NCBI RefSeq assembly: GCF_030159895.1
Contig: NZ_BSNI01000002.1
Span: forward strand, 1,762,306-1,826,305
Reading direction: 5' to 3'
Length of the DNA stretch: 64,000 bases
Source: Maritalea porphyrae
GTDB lineage: Bacteria > Pseudomonadota > Alphaproteobacteria > Rhizobiales > Devosiaceae
In this document: piece after piece, positions 24,564-34,875 of the stretch
Numbering within the stretch: position 1 is the first letter of the stretch
How the letters are laid out: each line of letters opens with the position of its first letter
The notes under the pieces: generated by a model
What the model saw: only the letters and a program-made list of their open reading frames with translations
Told to the model about the DNA's origin: nothing
The model's database searches: none
Translations under genes and position numbers: made by a program

Positions 24564-25658
24564 GTGTCCTTGCAGCTTGAAGATAAAATGCCAGCAGACA
24601 ATGCGCATACTGATCTCGAAACACCCACGATCACCGTTTACAAGAAAACGGGTGAGGGTGTGAATGCAGATGAGTTCACGCTAGACGGAAAAAAGGTTGA
24701 TCAAAAATCAGCTGCTCGCGAAGAAGCTGAGCGCATTTACAACCAGCCTTTCATGGATCTGCTTTATCAAGCGCAAACGGTTCACCGCGAAAACTTTGAT
24801 CCAAACCAGGTTCAGCGCTCAAAGCTATTGTCGATCAAAACAGGCGGCTGTGCAGAAGATTGTGCCTATTGCAGCCAATCTGCGCGTAATGGCTCAAAGC
24901 TTTCTGCTTCAAAGCTGATGGAAGTACAGGCCGTACTCGCCGAGGCACAAAAAGCGAAAGAGGGTGGCGCGAGCCGCTACTGCATGGGCGCTGCTTGGCG
25001 GTCGCCTAAAGAGCGAGACATGGCGGTACTTGAAGCTATGGTGCAAGGCGTCAAGGAAATGGGCATGGAAACATGCATGACGCTTGGTATGCTCGAAGAT
25101 GAGCAGATTCATCGCCTTAAAGATGCTGGGTTGGACTACTACAACCACAATATCGATACCTCAGAGCGGTACTACTCAGAGATTATCACGACCCGTACAT
25201 TTGCGGATCGCATCAGCACGCTAAACCGTGTCCGCGAAGCGGGTATTAAAGTGTGTGCAGGCGGTATCGTTGGCATGGGTGAAAAGCAGATGGATCGCAT
25301 CGACATGCTTTTGACATTAGCATCTTTGGATGAACACCCAGATTCTGTGCCAATCAATATGCTCATTCCAATGGAAGATACACCATTGGCCGAAGTGCAA
25401 AAACTTGATCCGATCGAATTTGTACGCACAATCGCTTTAGCGCGTATTTTGATGCCTAGATCACACGTGCGTTTGTCAGCTGGTCGTACTGATATGACTG
25501 ATGAGCTGCAGGCCATGTGCTTCTTTGCTGGGGCAAATTCGATTTTTGTTGGCGACACTTTGCTAACCGCAGACAACCCCGATGAAGACAAGGATGCGGT
25601 GCTTTTCAATAAGCTTGGCATCACTGCAATGGCTGTAGGTTGCGACGGCAAAAAATGA
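24564..25658 (+). CDS. bioB: Biotin synthase
   Basis: A radical-SAM enzyme of 364 residues that inserts sulfur into dethiobiotin. The CxxxCxxC cluster motif is [12 protein letters not shown], and [28 protein letters not shown] is the conserved C-terminal part. The start is GTG 24564 behind AAGGAGC; ATG 24588 is an alternative. Either way the N-terminal extension (about 55 residues before the core, acidic and Thr-rich) is longer than in E. coli BioB. It is the first gene of a six-gene operon and its stop overlaps bioF (ATGA). Probably repressed by BioR. Confidence 0.96.
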   Translation: MSLQLEDKMPADNAHTDLETPTITVYKKTGEGVNADEFTLDGKKVDQKSAAREEAERIYNQPFMDLLYQAQTVHRENFDPNQVQRSKLLSIKTGGCAEDCAYCSQSARNGSKLSASKLMEVQAVLAEAQKAKEGGASRYCMGAAWRSPKERDMAVLEAMVQGVKEMGMETCMTLGMLEDEQIHRLKDAGLDYYNHNIDTSERYYSEIITTRTFADRISTLNRVREAGIKVCAGGIVGMGEKQMDRIDMLLTLASLDEHPDSVPINMLIPMEDTPLAEVQKLDPIEFVRTIALARILMPRSHVRLSAGRTDMTDELQAMCFFAGANSIFVGDTLLTADNPDEDKDAVLFNKLGITAMAVGCDGKK

Positions 25659-26812
25659 GTTTGTTTCCCCGCCATCAAGGCGTGTTGGATGCTCTCAAAA
25701 ACAGAGGGCGATATCGCGAGCTGATTGCGCGAAACGGCTATGATTTTGCCTCAAATGACTATCTTGGTTTGTCTAACGCTCCTTTCATGCGCCAAGCGGC
25801 GCACGATGCGCTAGATCGCGGCGTTGGTGTTGGCGCCGGGGGCTCTCGTCTTTTGCGTGGCAACGACCAAGAACATGTGCTGCTGGAACAGGAAGCGGCT
25901 GCATTTTTTGGTTCAGAGCGTGCGCTCTTCTTGGGTAACGGGTTCGTCGCCAACATGGCTATATTCTCCACATTACCACAGCTTGGTGATTTGGTTCTTT
26001 TCGATAGTTTGATCCATGCTAGCGCCCATGAGGGCATGCGGTTGGGTCGAGCCGACACACAAAGCTTTGCCCACAATGATGTCGCAGAAGCCAAATTGAA
26101 AATTGAAAATTGGCGCGCAGAAGGCGGCGAGGGGCGCGTTTGGATTGCTTGCGAAGCCGTTTATTCAATGGATGGCGACAAAGCCCCAGTTGCAGAACTG
26201 TATGAGTTGGCACACCAAACTGACGCAACTCTGATTGTTGATGAAGCCCACGCAACGGGCGTCTTCGGCGATAGTGGACGCGGGCTCTCACATCAAATAG
26301 CCAATGATCCCAATGTGTTGTGCTTGCACACGTGCGGCAAAGCGCTTGGTGTTTCTGGAGCACTGATTTGTGGAGCGTCGGTGCTAATTGAGACTTTGAT
26401 CAACAAAGCACGGGGTTTCGTTTTTTCCACGGCACCATCGCCGTTAAATGCGGCACTGGTACGCGCCGCTCTCAATGAGTTGCAAGTTAATCCTGATCGT
26501 CAAAACACAGCCCTGGCACAAACCGCGCGGACACATGATCTTGCCAAGGAGATTTGCGGTTTTGAGGGCTTCGAGAGCCAGATTTTGCCCATCATTATCG
26601 GTGATGACAAACCAACAATGGCGTTGGCCGCAGCTATGCAAGATAAGGGCTACGATATCCGAGGCGTGCGCCCGCCAACTGTGCCAAAAGGGACTGGAAG
26701 GTTGCGTATTTCAATCACATTGAATACGCCGATTGATGTAATCGAGCGGATGCTCCACGACTTGAACGACGAAATGAGTGCGCTTGGTTTGGAGGCAAAG
26801 TTCAATGGCTAA
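25655..26812 (+). CDS. bioF: 8-amino-7-oxononanoate synthase
   Basis: A 385-residue PLP enzyme joining pimeloyl-ACP (or -CoA) and alanine. The start overlaps the bioB stop by four bases. Features include the DYLGLS start, [11 protein letters not shown], the cofactor Asp in [11 protein letters not shown] and the PLP lysine in [14 protein letters not shown]. The length is normal. It overlaps bioD by 8 bases, implying coupled translation. Confidence 0.95.
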   Translation: MSLFPRHQGVLDALKNRGRYRELIARNGYDFASNDYLGLSNAPFMRQAAHDALDRGVGVGAGGSRLLRGNDQEHVLLEQEAAAFFGSERALFLGNGFVANMAIFSTLPQLGDLVLFDSLIHASAHEGMRLGRADTQSFAHNDVAEAKLKIENWRAEGGEGRVWIACEAVYSMDGDKAPVAELYELAHQTDATLIVDEAHATGVFGDSGRGLSHQIANDPNVLCLHTCGKALGVSGALICGASVLIETLINKARGFVFSTAPSPLNAALVRAALNELQVNPDRQNTALAQTARTHDLAKEICGFEGFESQILPIIIGDDKPTMALAAAMQDKGYDIRGVRPPTVPKGTGRLRISITLNTPIDVIERMLHDLNDEMSALGLEAKFNG

Positions 26813-27437
26813 CCCGATTGTTGTGACTGGCACAGATACTGGAATTGGCAAGACGATCTTTTCCGCAGGGCTTACGCAAGCGTTGGGAGCGACTTATTGG
26901 AAGCCGGTGCAAGCAGGTTTGGAAGAAGCGACCGACAGTGAGATTGTCGCTAAGCTTTCAGGGCGGCCCACTTTGCCAGAAACTTATCGCCTGAAAATGC
27001 CGGCATCGCCACATTTGGCTGCCGAAGCAGAGCACACCGAGATCGACATACAGCAACTTGAAATACCGCAATGCGAAGGCGTTTTGGTTGTTGAAGGGGC
27101 GGGTGGCATCATGGTGCCGCTTAACCGCAAAAAGCTCTATCTTGATATGTTCGCGCATTGGAACGCGCCTGTTGTTCTGTGCGCACGTACACAGCTTGGC
27201 ACCATCAATCATTCACTGATGTCGATTCATATGTTGCGGCATGCTGGTTGCAAGATTGTCGGCATTGCATTTATCGGTGACGCCGAACCAGAGGTCGAGC
27301 AGACCATTTGCGATTTCGGCGAAGTTGCCCGGCTTGGTCGCTTGCCGATGATTGATGATTTGGCCCCAGCGAAACTTTCAACCCGCTTTGCTGAAGCGAT
27401 TGATCTCAAGCCAATTCAAGAGGCGCTGAAAATATGA
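26805..27437 (+). CDS. bioD: Dethiobiotin synthetase
   Basis: A 210-residue ATP-dependent carboxylase that closes the ureido ring from diaminopelargonate. The P-loop is VTGTDTGIGKT at the N-terminus, with VVEGAGGIMVPL and CARTQLGTINHSLM as further conserved blocks. ATG 26805 overlaps the end of bioF and its stop overlaps bioA (ATGA). The length is slightly short but complete. Confidence 0.94.
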   Translation: MANPIVVTGTDTGIGKTIFSAGLTQALGATYWKPVQAGLEEATDSEIVAKLSGRPTLPETYRLKMPASPHLAAEAEHTEIDIQQLEIPQCEGVLVVEGAGGIMVPLNRKKLYLDMFAHWNAPVVLCARTQLGTINHSLMSIHMLRHAGCKIVGIAFIGDAEPEVEQTICDFGEVARLGRLPMIDDLAPAKLSTRFAEAIDLKPIQEALKI

Positions 27438-28717
27438 CGCCACTTGAATTTGACCAAAAGCACCTTTGGCATCCCTATACGAATGTTGAAAAACCCGGCC
27501 CCACCTTTCGCGTGAAAGAGGCAGAAGGTGTCTGGCTCACTCTGGATGATGGCAGCAAAATTATCGATGCCATGTCGTCTTGGTGGTGCGCATTGCACGG
27601 CCACAAACATCCCAAAATCACGAAAGCTATTCACGATCAGCTCGATATTATGCCTCACGTCATGTTTGGCGGTCTCACGCATGATCCGGCGATTGAACTA
27701 GGGGAAAAGCTCTTAGAGATGACGCCAAAGTCGATGCAGCGCATCTTTTATTGCGATAGCGGTTCTGTGTCGGTGGAAGTCGCCATGAAAATGGCGGTGC
27801 AATATCAGCATGCATTGGGTTTTCAAGGGCGCAGCAAGTTTGCCACTATCCGGTCGGGCTATCATGGCGATACGTGGAAAGCGATGAGCGTATGTGATCC
27901 CGACACGGGTATGCATCATTTGTTCCAAGGCGCGCTGGCGGTTGAGCTTTTTATCAACCGACCACCAATCGCTATTGATGAAGAATGGATTGATGATCCG
28001 GCTGCCAATGGACTTGGCGAGTTGCGTGCATTGTTTGAAGCCAATAGCGCGCAAATTGCGGCTTTCATTTTGGAGCCGGTGGTGCAGGGCACCGGCGGGA
28101 TGTATTTCTATCATCCCGAGTATCTCAATGAGGCGCGCGCACTGTGCGATGAATTTGGTATTTTGCTGATTTTTGATGAGATCGCCACTGGATTTGGCCG
28201 CCTGGGCAAACTGTTCGCGACTGACTTTTGCGAAATCGAGCCCGACATCATTTGCTTTGGCAAAGCATTGACCGGCGGTCATATCAGCTTTGCGACCACC
28301 ATGACCAACGACAAGGTTGCACAAACGATCGGCAATGGTTCGCCTGGCATCTTCATGCACGGCCCAACCTTTATGGCGAACCCGCTCGCTTGTGTTGCCG
28401 CGAAAGCCAGTTTGGAGATTTTGGCGCAAGGCAATTGGAAAACTCAAACGGCGGCTATTGCTGAACAATTGAGAACGGATCTCGCTCCTGCAAAATCCTA
28501 TACCGGGGTCAAAGATGTGCGTGTACTTGGTGGGATTGGCGTAATTGAAATGGATCATACGGTTAGTGCCGACGTGGCCCACGGTTTTGCCAAGGAAAAC
28601 GGCGTCTACTTGCGCCCATTCAGCAAAAACATCTACACAATGCCGCCATTTATTACGACTCCTGATGAACTGTCGCAAATCACCGCCGCGATGTTGAAAT
28701 TGGCGAAGGTGCTCTAA
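27434..28717 (+). CDS. bioA: Adenosylmethionine-8-amino-7-oxononanoate aminotransferase
   Basis: A 427-residue class III PLP aminotransferase. The N-terminus HLWHPYTNVEKPGP and MSSWWCALHGHKHP are specific to BioA; the cofactor Asp is in LIFDEIATGFGR and the PLP lysine in CFGKALTGGHISF. It converts the BioF product to 7,8-diaminopelargonate using SAM as amino donor. It is flanked by one- to four-base overlaps with bioD and bioG. Confidence 0.96.
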   Translation: MTPLEFDQKHLWHPYTNVEKPGPTFRVKEAEGVWLTLDDGSKIIDAMSSWWCALHGHKHPKITKAIHDQLDIMPHVMFGGLTHDPAIELGEKLLEMTPKSMQRIFYCDSGSVSVEVAMKMAVQYQHALGFQGRSKFATIRSGYHGDTWKAMSVCDPDTGMHHLFQGALAVELFINRPPIAIDEEWIDDPAANGLGELRALFEANSAQIAAFILEPVVQGTGGMYFYHPEYLNEARALCDEFGILLIFDEIATGFGRLGKLFATDFCEIEPDIICFGKALTGGHISFATTMTNDKVAQTIGNGSPGIFMHGPTFMANPLACVAAKASLEILAQGNWKTQTAAIAEQLRTDLAPAKSYTGVKDVRVLGGIGVIEMDHTVSADVAHGFAKENGVYLRPFSKNIYTMPPFITTPDELSQITAAMLKLAKVL

Positions 28718-29346
28718 TGAATTGCCAGTGGATCAAGCAAGACAACAACAAAGATGTCATTGTCGTATTCGGTGGCTGGGCCGTTGGCTTTGCCCCGCTT
28801 GCACATTTGCAAGGCGACTATGATATTCTGTTTGTTGACGATTTTCGTTTGCTGGATGCTGAACTGCCACCGCTTGCTCAATATGATCGACGGATCCTTG
28901 TGGCATTTTCTTTCGGCGTCGCTGCTTATGCGCACTGGCAGGCGGGCCGCATGGATTGCTTCACCGCCAAAATCGCGATCAATGGTAGCGTGACGCCAGT
29001 GGACCGAAAAACCGGTATTCCGCCAGTGATTATGCAAAAAACCATTGATTCACTGGACATAGATAGCCTTCAGATGTTTCTTACCCGCTGTTTCGGAGAT
29101 GAGCAGCCAAGATTGGAAGCAGATGTGAACGCGCTAAAGGACGAACTACTGGCGGTGCAACAACGCGGAAACGGGCCTCTGGTTGTCTTCGATAAGGCTA
29201 TTCTGAGCGACAAAGACCGCATATTTATGTCGGCCAATTTGCTACGTGCATTTGAGGGTACATCGACACTGATCAAAACCATCAATGGGTCGCACATTCC
29301 GTTTGCCGCATGGACTCGTTGGGAAGAGATTGTGGATGCTGTATAA
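28717..29346 (+). CDS. bioG: Pimeloyl-ACP methyl ester esterase BioG (DUF452)
   Basis: A 209-residue alpha/beta hydrolase of the DUF452 family. BioG removes the methyl group from pimeloyl-ACP methyl ester, ending the BioC-started pimelate route. Seen are FGGWAVGFAPL near the start, the nucleophile Ser in AFSFGVAAY, and the His in NGSHIPFAAW near the end. The start shares one base with the bioA stop, and the next gene is bioC, its usual partner. Confidence 0.88.
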   Translation: MNCQWIKQDNNKDVIVVFGGWAVGFAPLAHLQGDYDILFVDDFRLLDAELPPLAQYDRRILVAFSFGVAAYAHWQAGRMDCFTAKIAINGSVTPVDRKTGIPPVIMQKTIDSLDIDSLQMFLTRCFGDEQPRLEADVNALKDELLAVQQRGNGPLVVFDKAILSDKDRIFMSANLLRAFEGTSTLIKTINGSHIPFAAWTRWEEIVDAV

Positions 29347-30121
29347 AGTGGAAAAGCCAGTAATCGACGACAATCGAATTGCAGCGTGTTTTCGCCGTGG
29401 TCTTGACAGCTATGACCAAAGCGCAAGCGTTCAGTCGCAGGTCGCTTGGCAGTTGGCAGAACTCTTACAGCAATTGTGTGGCGCGCAGACATTTTCCCGC
29501 ATTTTCGAATTTGGTTGCGGCACCGGAGGGCTGACAAAGCACTTAGCGGAAAAGTTTCAGTTTGAAAATTTTGTGGCTAATGATCTGGTTCCCGAATGCG
29601 GTGCACAAATTCGTGACGTAATACGCGAGGCGACTTTTGTTCCCGGCGCTGCGCAACATATTGAACTTCCAGATAAACTGGACTTGGTCGCATCTAGTTC
29701 CGCAATTCAATGGATTCCAAGTTTAGATGAGTTTGTTCCGCGTTTGGCAAGCAAACTAAATGTCGGCGGTTGGCTCGCCTTGTCAGGCTTTGGCTCCCAG
29801 CACTTTCACCAATTGCAATCGCTTGGATCGCGGGCTGGTGCACCAAGCTATACAAGTGAAACTGATTTATCGAGCATGTTGCCTAGTTACATGGAAATCA
29901 AACTCGTCAGTTCAGCGGAAATTACGCTGGAATTTGATGCCCTTGCGCCAATGTTGCGACATTTGCGCGACACTGGTGTGAATGGTCGTGCAGATGGACA
30001 ACTGACCAAAGCTAACTTCGCCCAGTTCGAAAAAGACTATTTTGATCGATTTGCTGCCAACGGAATAATCCCGCTGACCTATCAGCCAGTTTGGTTGGTG
30101 GCGCAACGTATTGCGGACTAG
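29336..30121 (+). CDS. bioC: Malonyl-ACP O-methyltransferase BioC
   Basis: A 261-residue SAM-dependent methyltransferase that masks malonyl-ACP as a methyl ester to start pimelate synthesis. The N-terminus IAACFRRGLDSYDQSASVQSQVA and SAM motif FEFGCGTGGLTKHLA are BioC-like, as is SSSAIQWIPSLDEF. ATG 29336 overlaps bioG by 11 bases; GTG 29348 is an alternative. It is the last gene of the biotin operon. Confidence 0.9.
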   Translation: MLYKVEKPVIDDNRIAACFRRGLDSYDQSASVQSQVAWQLAELLQQLCGAQTFSRIFEFGCGTGGLTKHLAEKFQFENFVANDLVPECGAQIRDVIREATFVPGAAQHIELPDKLDLVASSSAIQWIPSLDEFVPRLASKLNVGGWLALSGFGSQHFHQLQSLGSRAGAPSYTSETDLSSMLPSYMEIKLVSSAEITLEFDALAPMLRHLRDTGVNGRADGQLTKANFAQFEKDYFDRFAANGIIPLTYQPVWLVAQRIAD

Positions 30122-30130
30122 GACAAGCGC

Positions 30131-30439
30131 GTGATCAGACATTGTGTTTTTTGCAAGTTCAAGGATGATGTTTCCCCATCAGAACGAATTCGCCTAGTCG
30201 ATTCATTCAAAGTTTTGGTAGGGCAGGTGGACGGTTTGAGCAGCTTTGTCTCTGGCACCAATCTCGATTTTGAAGAAAAAAGTGCTGAGTTTACGCATGG
30301 ATTCATTGTCGAGTTTGAAGACAAAGAATCTGTGCAACGCTATGCTGAACATCCGGTTCACCAAAAACTAGGTGCTGAATTGGTCGCCAATTGCGAAGGC
30401 GGATCAGCTGGAATTATCGTTTTTGATTTGCAGGTTTAA
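30131..30439 (+). CDS. Dabb (stress-responsive A/B barrel) domain protein
   Basis: A 102-residue dimeric alpha-beta barrel protein with the family start IRHCVFCKFKDDVS and conserved HGFIVEFEDKESVQRYAEHPVHQKL. Family members have varied or unknown roles, some enzymatic. The start is GTG 30131, nine bases after bioC, so it may be co-transcribed with the biotin genes, though no link to biotin is known. It ends five bases from the convergent dehydrogenase gene. Confidence 0.85.
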   Translation: MIRHCVFCKFKDDVSPSERIRLVDSFKVLVGQVDGLSSFVSGTNLDFEEKSAEFTHGFIVEFEDKESVQRYAEHPVHQKLGAELVANCEGGSAGIIVFDLQV

Positions 30440-30444
30440 GCCGC

Positions 30445-31854
30445 TCAGGCACTGTGCGGCCCGCAAACGAGGGCGCGTCGAACACCCGGCGCAAGAGCGT
30501 CCAAGCCATCAATAAGCATTTCCTTCTTTGCAATCACATCAACGATTTGCCCAGAATACGTAATTGCGGTTTCGCGCATCATACCGAGCATTGGCCAGCC
30601 CCAAAGGGCCGAAATTGTAACGCCGCTTTGTACGAAATGCGGTTCGGTCAGAAATGTGCAAGAAAGAACGGGTTCGATCGGCGAACGGTTGGTTGGGCTG
30701 CCGCCCACAAGGTCAATTACCACGGAGCCATCAGGAATGTGCGTTTGCAAATGCTCGTTTGTGACCAAATAATTGCGACCTCTTAAATGCACGGGTTGGT
30801 CAGCGCCATTTACAATCAGGTCCACATTATTCAGCCAGTACTCGATGCGGCCAGATTTGGTATGGGTTTGCCCCAATACAATTATCTCACGAACGCCTTG
30901 GTCCGAGAGCTCGCGCATAGCACCTTGAGCAACGTTGCCATAGCCAAGAATAACCGCTTTGGCATTCTTTTTGTCCAAGTCAGGTTTGTTTTGTTTTAAG
31001 AGCTCCAAGCCATAGCGAGCACCTGCTTGACCGGTTTGGTGGAGGCACTGAATACGACGAAGACCGAACGGAAGTGGTGGATGGCTTTCCCGCCAAGATT
31101 CCACTGCCATTGCGCCACTTGTTTGTTCGTAAGCTGATAAATCAAACAAGTGTGCGCCAGAATTTTGCAAATGCGCAAGCATTTCAGCACCAATGCCGTC
31201 TTCACCATCGTAGAAATAAAGCGATGAAGGACCGCTTTCATCCAGATGCTCAACCGAGGTGTCTTTTTGAATCACCTTGAGCGATCTCGGGTCGCGGTTT
31301 CCCGCCCGCCGAATAGCAGCAAGCGTTCTTTGTGACCATTGAACAACGCGAACGTTCAAACCGCCAATCGTATTGTTGTGAAGAAACGGCTGCAAAGCCG
31401 TCGCCATTGCAGTCCTAGCAATGATCGATTGATCGGTTTCGACTTTTGGTGCTTCAACAATCTCTTCCATCGCGATGACATTGATCTTGTGTTCCTCCAA
31501 AATCCGCGCGCGATCGGGGAAGGAGCCAAAATGGGCCATACACAAAAGAGTGCAGCCCGGGCGCATCGCTGCTATGGAAGCAAGGGAAGGGCCTTTAAAT
31601 TTTATGATCAAGTCTTTGTCTTTGTAGATGTTGCCTGCAGATTGTAGAGTTGCGCCCGCGTCCACATATTCTTGGTCCGAAAACCCAACGCCGAGACCAG
31701 CACCTTCTTCAACAAAGACCTCGGCACCCGTATTCAAAAGTGTGGGGATGTCGCTCGGGACAACAGCTACGCGTTTTTCAAGCCCGCCGGGATTTTCAGG
31801 AGATTCGATTTCCCGAACGATGGCAATTGTGCGGAAGCGGCTGTGACCTGACAT
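30445..31854 (-). CDS. Alanine dehydrogenase/NAD(P) transhydrogenase-like oxidoreductase
   Basis: A 469-residue protein. The N-terminal AlaDh/PNT domain (VREIESPENPGGLEKRVAVVPSDIPTLLNTGAEVFVEEGAGLGVGF) is followed by a Rossmann nucleotide-binding domain with VILGYGNVAQGAMRELSDQGV. It is about 100 residues longer than bacterial alanine dehydrogenase and lacks the standard pattern in the middle. It is probably a related NAD-dependent oxidoreductase on an amino or keto acid, substrate unknown. ATG 31854 follows GGAG by eight bases. Confidence 0.75.
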   Translation of the reverse strand: MSGHSRFRTIAIVREIESPENPGGLEKRVAVVPSDIPTLLNTGAEVFVEEGAGLGVGFSDQEYVDAGATLQSAGNIYKDKDLIIKFKGPSLASIAAMRPGCTLLCMAHFGSFPDRARILEEHKINVIAMEEIVEAPKVETDQSIIARTAMATALQPFLHNNTIGGLNVRVVQWSQRTLAAIRRAGNRDPRSLKVIQKDTSVEHLDESGPSSLYFYDGEDGIGAEMLAHLQNSGAHLFDLSAYEQTSGAMAVESWRESHPPLPFGLRRIQCLHQTGQAGARYGLELLKQNKPDLDKKNAKAVILGYGNVAQGAMRELSDQGVREIIVLGQTHTKSGRIEYWLNNVDLIVNGADQPVHLRGRNYLVTNEHLQTHIPDGSVVIDLVGGSPTNRSPIEPVLSCTFLTEPHFVQSGVTISALWGWPMLGMMRETAITYSGQIVDVIAKKEMLIDGLDALAPGVRRALVCGPHSA

Positions 31855-31947
31855 GTGCGAACTCCAAAACGGCGGTGGGATACCCAACTTAGTTCGTTCA
31901 ACCTAACAAGTTCGCCCGTCGAGGCAAGTTCAAACGAATGCCGTGTG

Positions 31948-33261
31948 CTAGATTGTGTTGGACGCCAGCCATGGTGAAATATCTCGCTCCTGCCCAATAA
32001 GGGCCAAACCAATCGCAACAGACTGAAACTGATTGCCACTAGCCAATTTTGCTCGTCCAAATCTTTGCTCAAATATTCTCTGCACGGCAGGGATGAACGA
32101 GCTTCCGCCGGTTAGAAACACATTGTCGATTTCGCCTGCGCGACAATTCGTGTTTTGCAGCAATTGGTCCACCGTTTCCCCAATTTGAACCAAATCCGGC
32201 GCAATCCAATTGTTGAAATCATCGACATTCAATGTGTCGCCAACATCAATGCCACCCAGTTTCAGTTCAAACGTGGCACTCTCGCATGAGGATAATTGCG
32301 CTTTTGCGGCGGAAACCGCCCGATAAATATCAAATCCTCGATCATCAACGATTGTCTCAATCAAGGCTTCAACCTGTTCGGGCTCCGTGGCGCTCTTCGC
32401 TAAATTATGCAACTCGCGCAATGTTTGCGGGTTTTTCAGCAGCGCCAACTGATGCCACTTCGCAAATTGAGCATAATAATGCTTGGGCATCTCAAGGAAT
32501 TTGTTGAATGATTTGTATTGTCCATATTTACCCAGCTTTGGGGAGATGACGGCGTCGATAATTCTATAGTCAAAGCGGTCCCCGGCAATGCCTAAGCCTG
32601 AATATCCCACAGGATGGGCGACGGTCTTTCCGTCTCTCTTTTCGAAGTGGACAATAGAAAAGTCGCTTGTGCCGCCGCCAAAATCGCCAACGAGTACCGT
32701 TGCATCCTTTTTAAGCCGCTGCGCATAACTATAGGCCGCGCCAACAGGTTCATATACGTGCTGCGGTTTTGAGAAACCCGCCTGTGCGTAGGCGCGTTCA
32801 TATCTCTCTGTGGCTAATTGATTATCGGGTTTGCTGCCCACGAACGCTACCGGGCGACCAGAAACGAACTGCTTTGGCATTTGCTTCAATTCTGTGCCAG
32901 CTTCTTTTATTGCGCATTGAAGAAACGCTGACATAAGGTTTTCATATTTGTAGGATTGACCAAATATGCGTGTTTCTTCAAATAGGTGACTTGCCGCATG
33001 GCTTTTGATGGACTGGATAAAGCGCACATCGTTCGCGCTGGTCAAATATGTATCAATCGCTTCGATGCCACCTGATACTTCTGTACGCGCTGTTGAACCA
33101 GATTCATCACGTTGGAAACATAGAACAGAGCGGTAGACGTCGCTCGCCGCGTCTCCTGTACCGAACTTGATGCTTCTCACAGCGCCTGTTGAACCGGCGA
33201 AAGCCACTACAGTGTTGGTCGTGCCGAAATCGACACCCATCGAAAAGTTTGCGTCAGGCAT
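31948..33261 (-). CDS. Hsp70-family protein, YegD-like
   Basis: A 437-residue actin/Hsp70-fold ATPase. Phosphate-binding motifs are visible as MGVDFGTTNTVVAF at the N-terminus and VGDFGGGTSDFSIV near the middle, with VFLTGGSSFIPAVQRIFEQRFG near the end. It lacks the C-terminal substrate-binding and lid domains of DnaK, as YegD does, and its function is not established. ATG 33261 is chosen over a TTG four codons upstream. Confidence 0.85.
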   Translation of the reverse strand: MPDANFSMGVDFGTTNTVVAFAGSTGAVRSIKFGTGDAASDVYRSVLCFQRDESGSTARTEVSGGIEAIDTYLTSANDVRFIQSIKSHAASHLFEETRIFGQSYKYENLMSAFLQCAIKEAGTELKQMPKQFVSGRPVAFVGSKPDNQLATERYERAYAQAGFSKPQHVYEPVGAAYSYAQRLKKDATVLVGDFGGGTSDFSIVHFEKRDGKTVAHPVGYSGLGIAGDRFDYRIIDAVISPKLGKYGQYKSFNKFLEMPKHYYAQFAKWHQLALLKNPQTLRELHNLAKSATEPEQVEALIETIVDDRGFDIYRAVSAAKAQLSSCESATFELKLGGIDVGDTLNVDDFNNWIAPDLVQIGETVDQLLQNTNCRAGEIDNVFLTGGSSFIPAVQRIFEQRFGRAKLASGNQFQSVAIGLALIGQERDISPWLASNTI

Positions 33262-33706
33262 TGACTTGTCCAAATTCTAAAACGTGCAAAGAACAATAGT
33301 GCGGCGGGAGGGCGTAGATGCCCCAACTGGGCGTCTTGGTCAACAGCGAAAACGAAACTTGTAAGGCAGTGCCGCGGCGGACTAGGATTAACGCATCGAT
33401 AATGGATTTGTGAGTTCGCGCAAATTGCTAGGCAAATTTTACCGCCATTAATCATGTAGGGTGCGCCAATCGCTCAATCTGTGTTGAAAATGCAACAGCA
33501 CTCCATCAAGCGTATTTCGCATGCACATCTTCGCTTGAATGTTCGGGGCGTATCAGTAATTTGGCTAATGCGAAACCATGCATGGATTCGTTTGTCGGTC
33601 GCAAACGCGACGTCAAACACACCAAACAATAAGTGTGGTCACGTTTCGACAAACAGCCGGTAACAACCGGTCCAAAACAACTAACTGATTTTTGGAGGTC
33701 AGTATT
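33262..33706. other. 445-bp gap between the YegD-like gene and the porin gene
   Basis: It should contain the divergent promoters. I see only a short CCGGTAACAACCGG hairpin near 33658 and no credible gene. Confidence 0.5.
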
Positions 33707-34846
33707 ATGACAATTAAGAGCCTACTTCTTGGTTCAGCAGCAGTTCTTGCTCTTGGCACATCAGCACAAGCAGCAGACCCAATCGCTGTAGCACTTGACA
33801 CATGTGATCTATTGAACATCACAGGTCTTACAATTTCTTCTGAAAGCAACTGCTTGGCGTTTTCTGGCGAAGTTTCTTATGCTTGGAAATATGGTAACTA
33901 CGACCTAGACACCGTTACTGCTGGCACGCAAAACACAACTTCTGACGTTGCTTGGGAATTGACTGCAACTGCTACAGCAGACAGCGATTTCGGCCCAGCT
34001 TTCGCTACTTTCACTCTTGAAGGTGCAAGCACAGATTCAGGCGCTGGCGCGGTTGATACAATCGGCTTCGGTGACGCATATGTTGGTATCGGTGACGCTG
34101 CTTCAACAGTTATCTATGCTGGTAAAAAAGGCACAATCGGCAACACAGACGACGGCGAAACTTTGACAGCTGTTTTCTCTGTTGAGCTTAGCGATGCACT
34201 TGGCGGCAATGTTGGCGGTCACGTTATCCAATTGCAATCAAGCCTTGGTGACGGCGTAACTGCTGGTATCGGTTTTGAAGATCTTGACACAACAAACAAT
34301 GCTACTTTGGTTGGCACTGTTGCTGTTTCACAAGATTGGGGTACTGCGCACGCAACAGTAGCATTTGACGACGTTCTTTTGGGCGGCGGCGCATGGGACT
34401 TGCACACTGGCGGTTCTATTAATGCAGATAACCTAACATTCCAAGCTGCGTTCATCACGAACGAAGCTTCTGCTTGGCAAGCTGTTCTTTCTGCTTCAGC
34501 AGAATTCGACATGTTCACATTGGCAGCTGGCTTGAATCTTGAGCCTGCAAGCATGTGGGACTTCGCGATTTCTGGCGTAGCAGCAATCGACGACAACACA
34601 ACATTGACAGCCGGTTTCACAGTTAACGAAGCTTCTGCTTGGTCAGCACGTGTTGAAGGTGAGTTCGGTGTATCTGATACATTGACTGCAGACGCTGGTG
34701 TAACATTCACAAGCGCAAGCACATCTACATTCGACGCTGGTCTTACATGGGCACCAGGTGGTGGTTATGAAGCAAGCGTTGGTGTTGAAGCTGCAAGCTC
34801 AGGCGATTACAGCATCTCAACAAGCTTCGAAAAAGCTTTCGAATAG
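33707..34846 (+). CDS. Porin family outer-membrane protein
   Basis: A 379-residue exported beta-barrel. The signal peptide MTIKSLLLGSAAVLALGTSAQA is typical of rhizobial porins. A two-Cys segment (ALDTCDLL...ESNCLAFSGEVSYAW) and many strand-like alternations follow. Two tandem-like segments share NEASAW (near 34459 and 34627), suggesting duplicated beta-hairpins. ATG 33707 follows GGAGG by eight bases, and codon choice looks like a highly expressed gene. A strong terminator follows. It is likely a general diffusion pore. Confidence 0.82.
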   Translation: MTIKSLLLGSAAVLALGTSAQAADPIAVALDTCDLLNITGLTISSESNCLAFSGEVSYAWKYGNYDLDTVTAGTQNTTSDVAWELTATATADSDFGPAFATFTLEGASTDSGAGAVDTIGFGDAYVGIGDAASTVIYAGKKGTIGNTDDGETLTAVFSVELSDALGGNVGGHVIQLQSSLGDGVTAGIGFEDLDTTNNATLVGTVAVSQDWGTAHATVAFDDVLLGGGAWDLHTGGSINADNLTFQAAFITNEASAWQAVLSASAEFDMFTLAAGLNLEPASMWDFAISGVAAIDDNTTLTAGFTVNEASAWSARVEGEFGVSDTLTADAGVTFTSASTSTFDAGLTWAPGGGYEASVGVEAASSGDYSISTSFEKAFE

Positions 34847-34875
34847 TCCTAACGGTCTAATCGAACTTTCTTTGG

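Noticed and set aside
27713-28678. 321-residue minus-strand ORF over bioA
   Set aside because: A shadow of bioA; bioA has full PLP-enzyme motifs and operon position.
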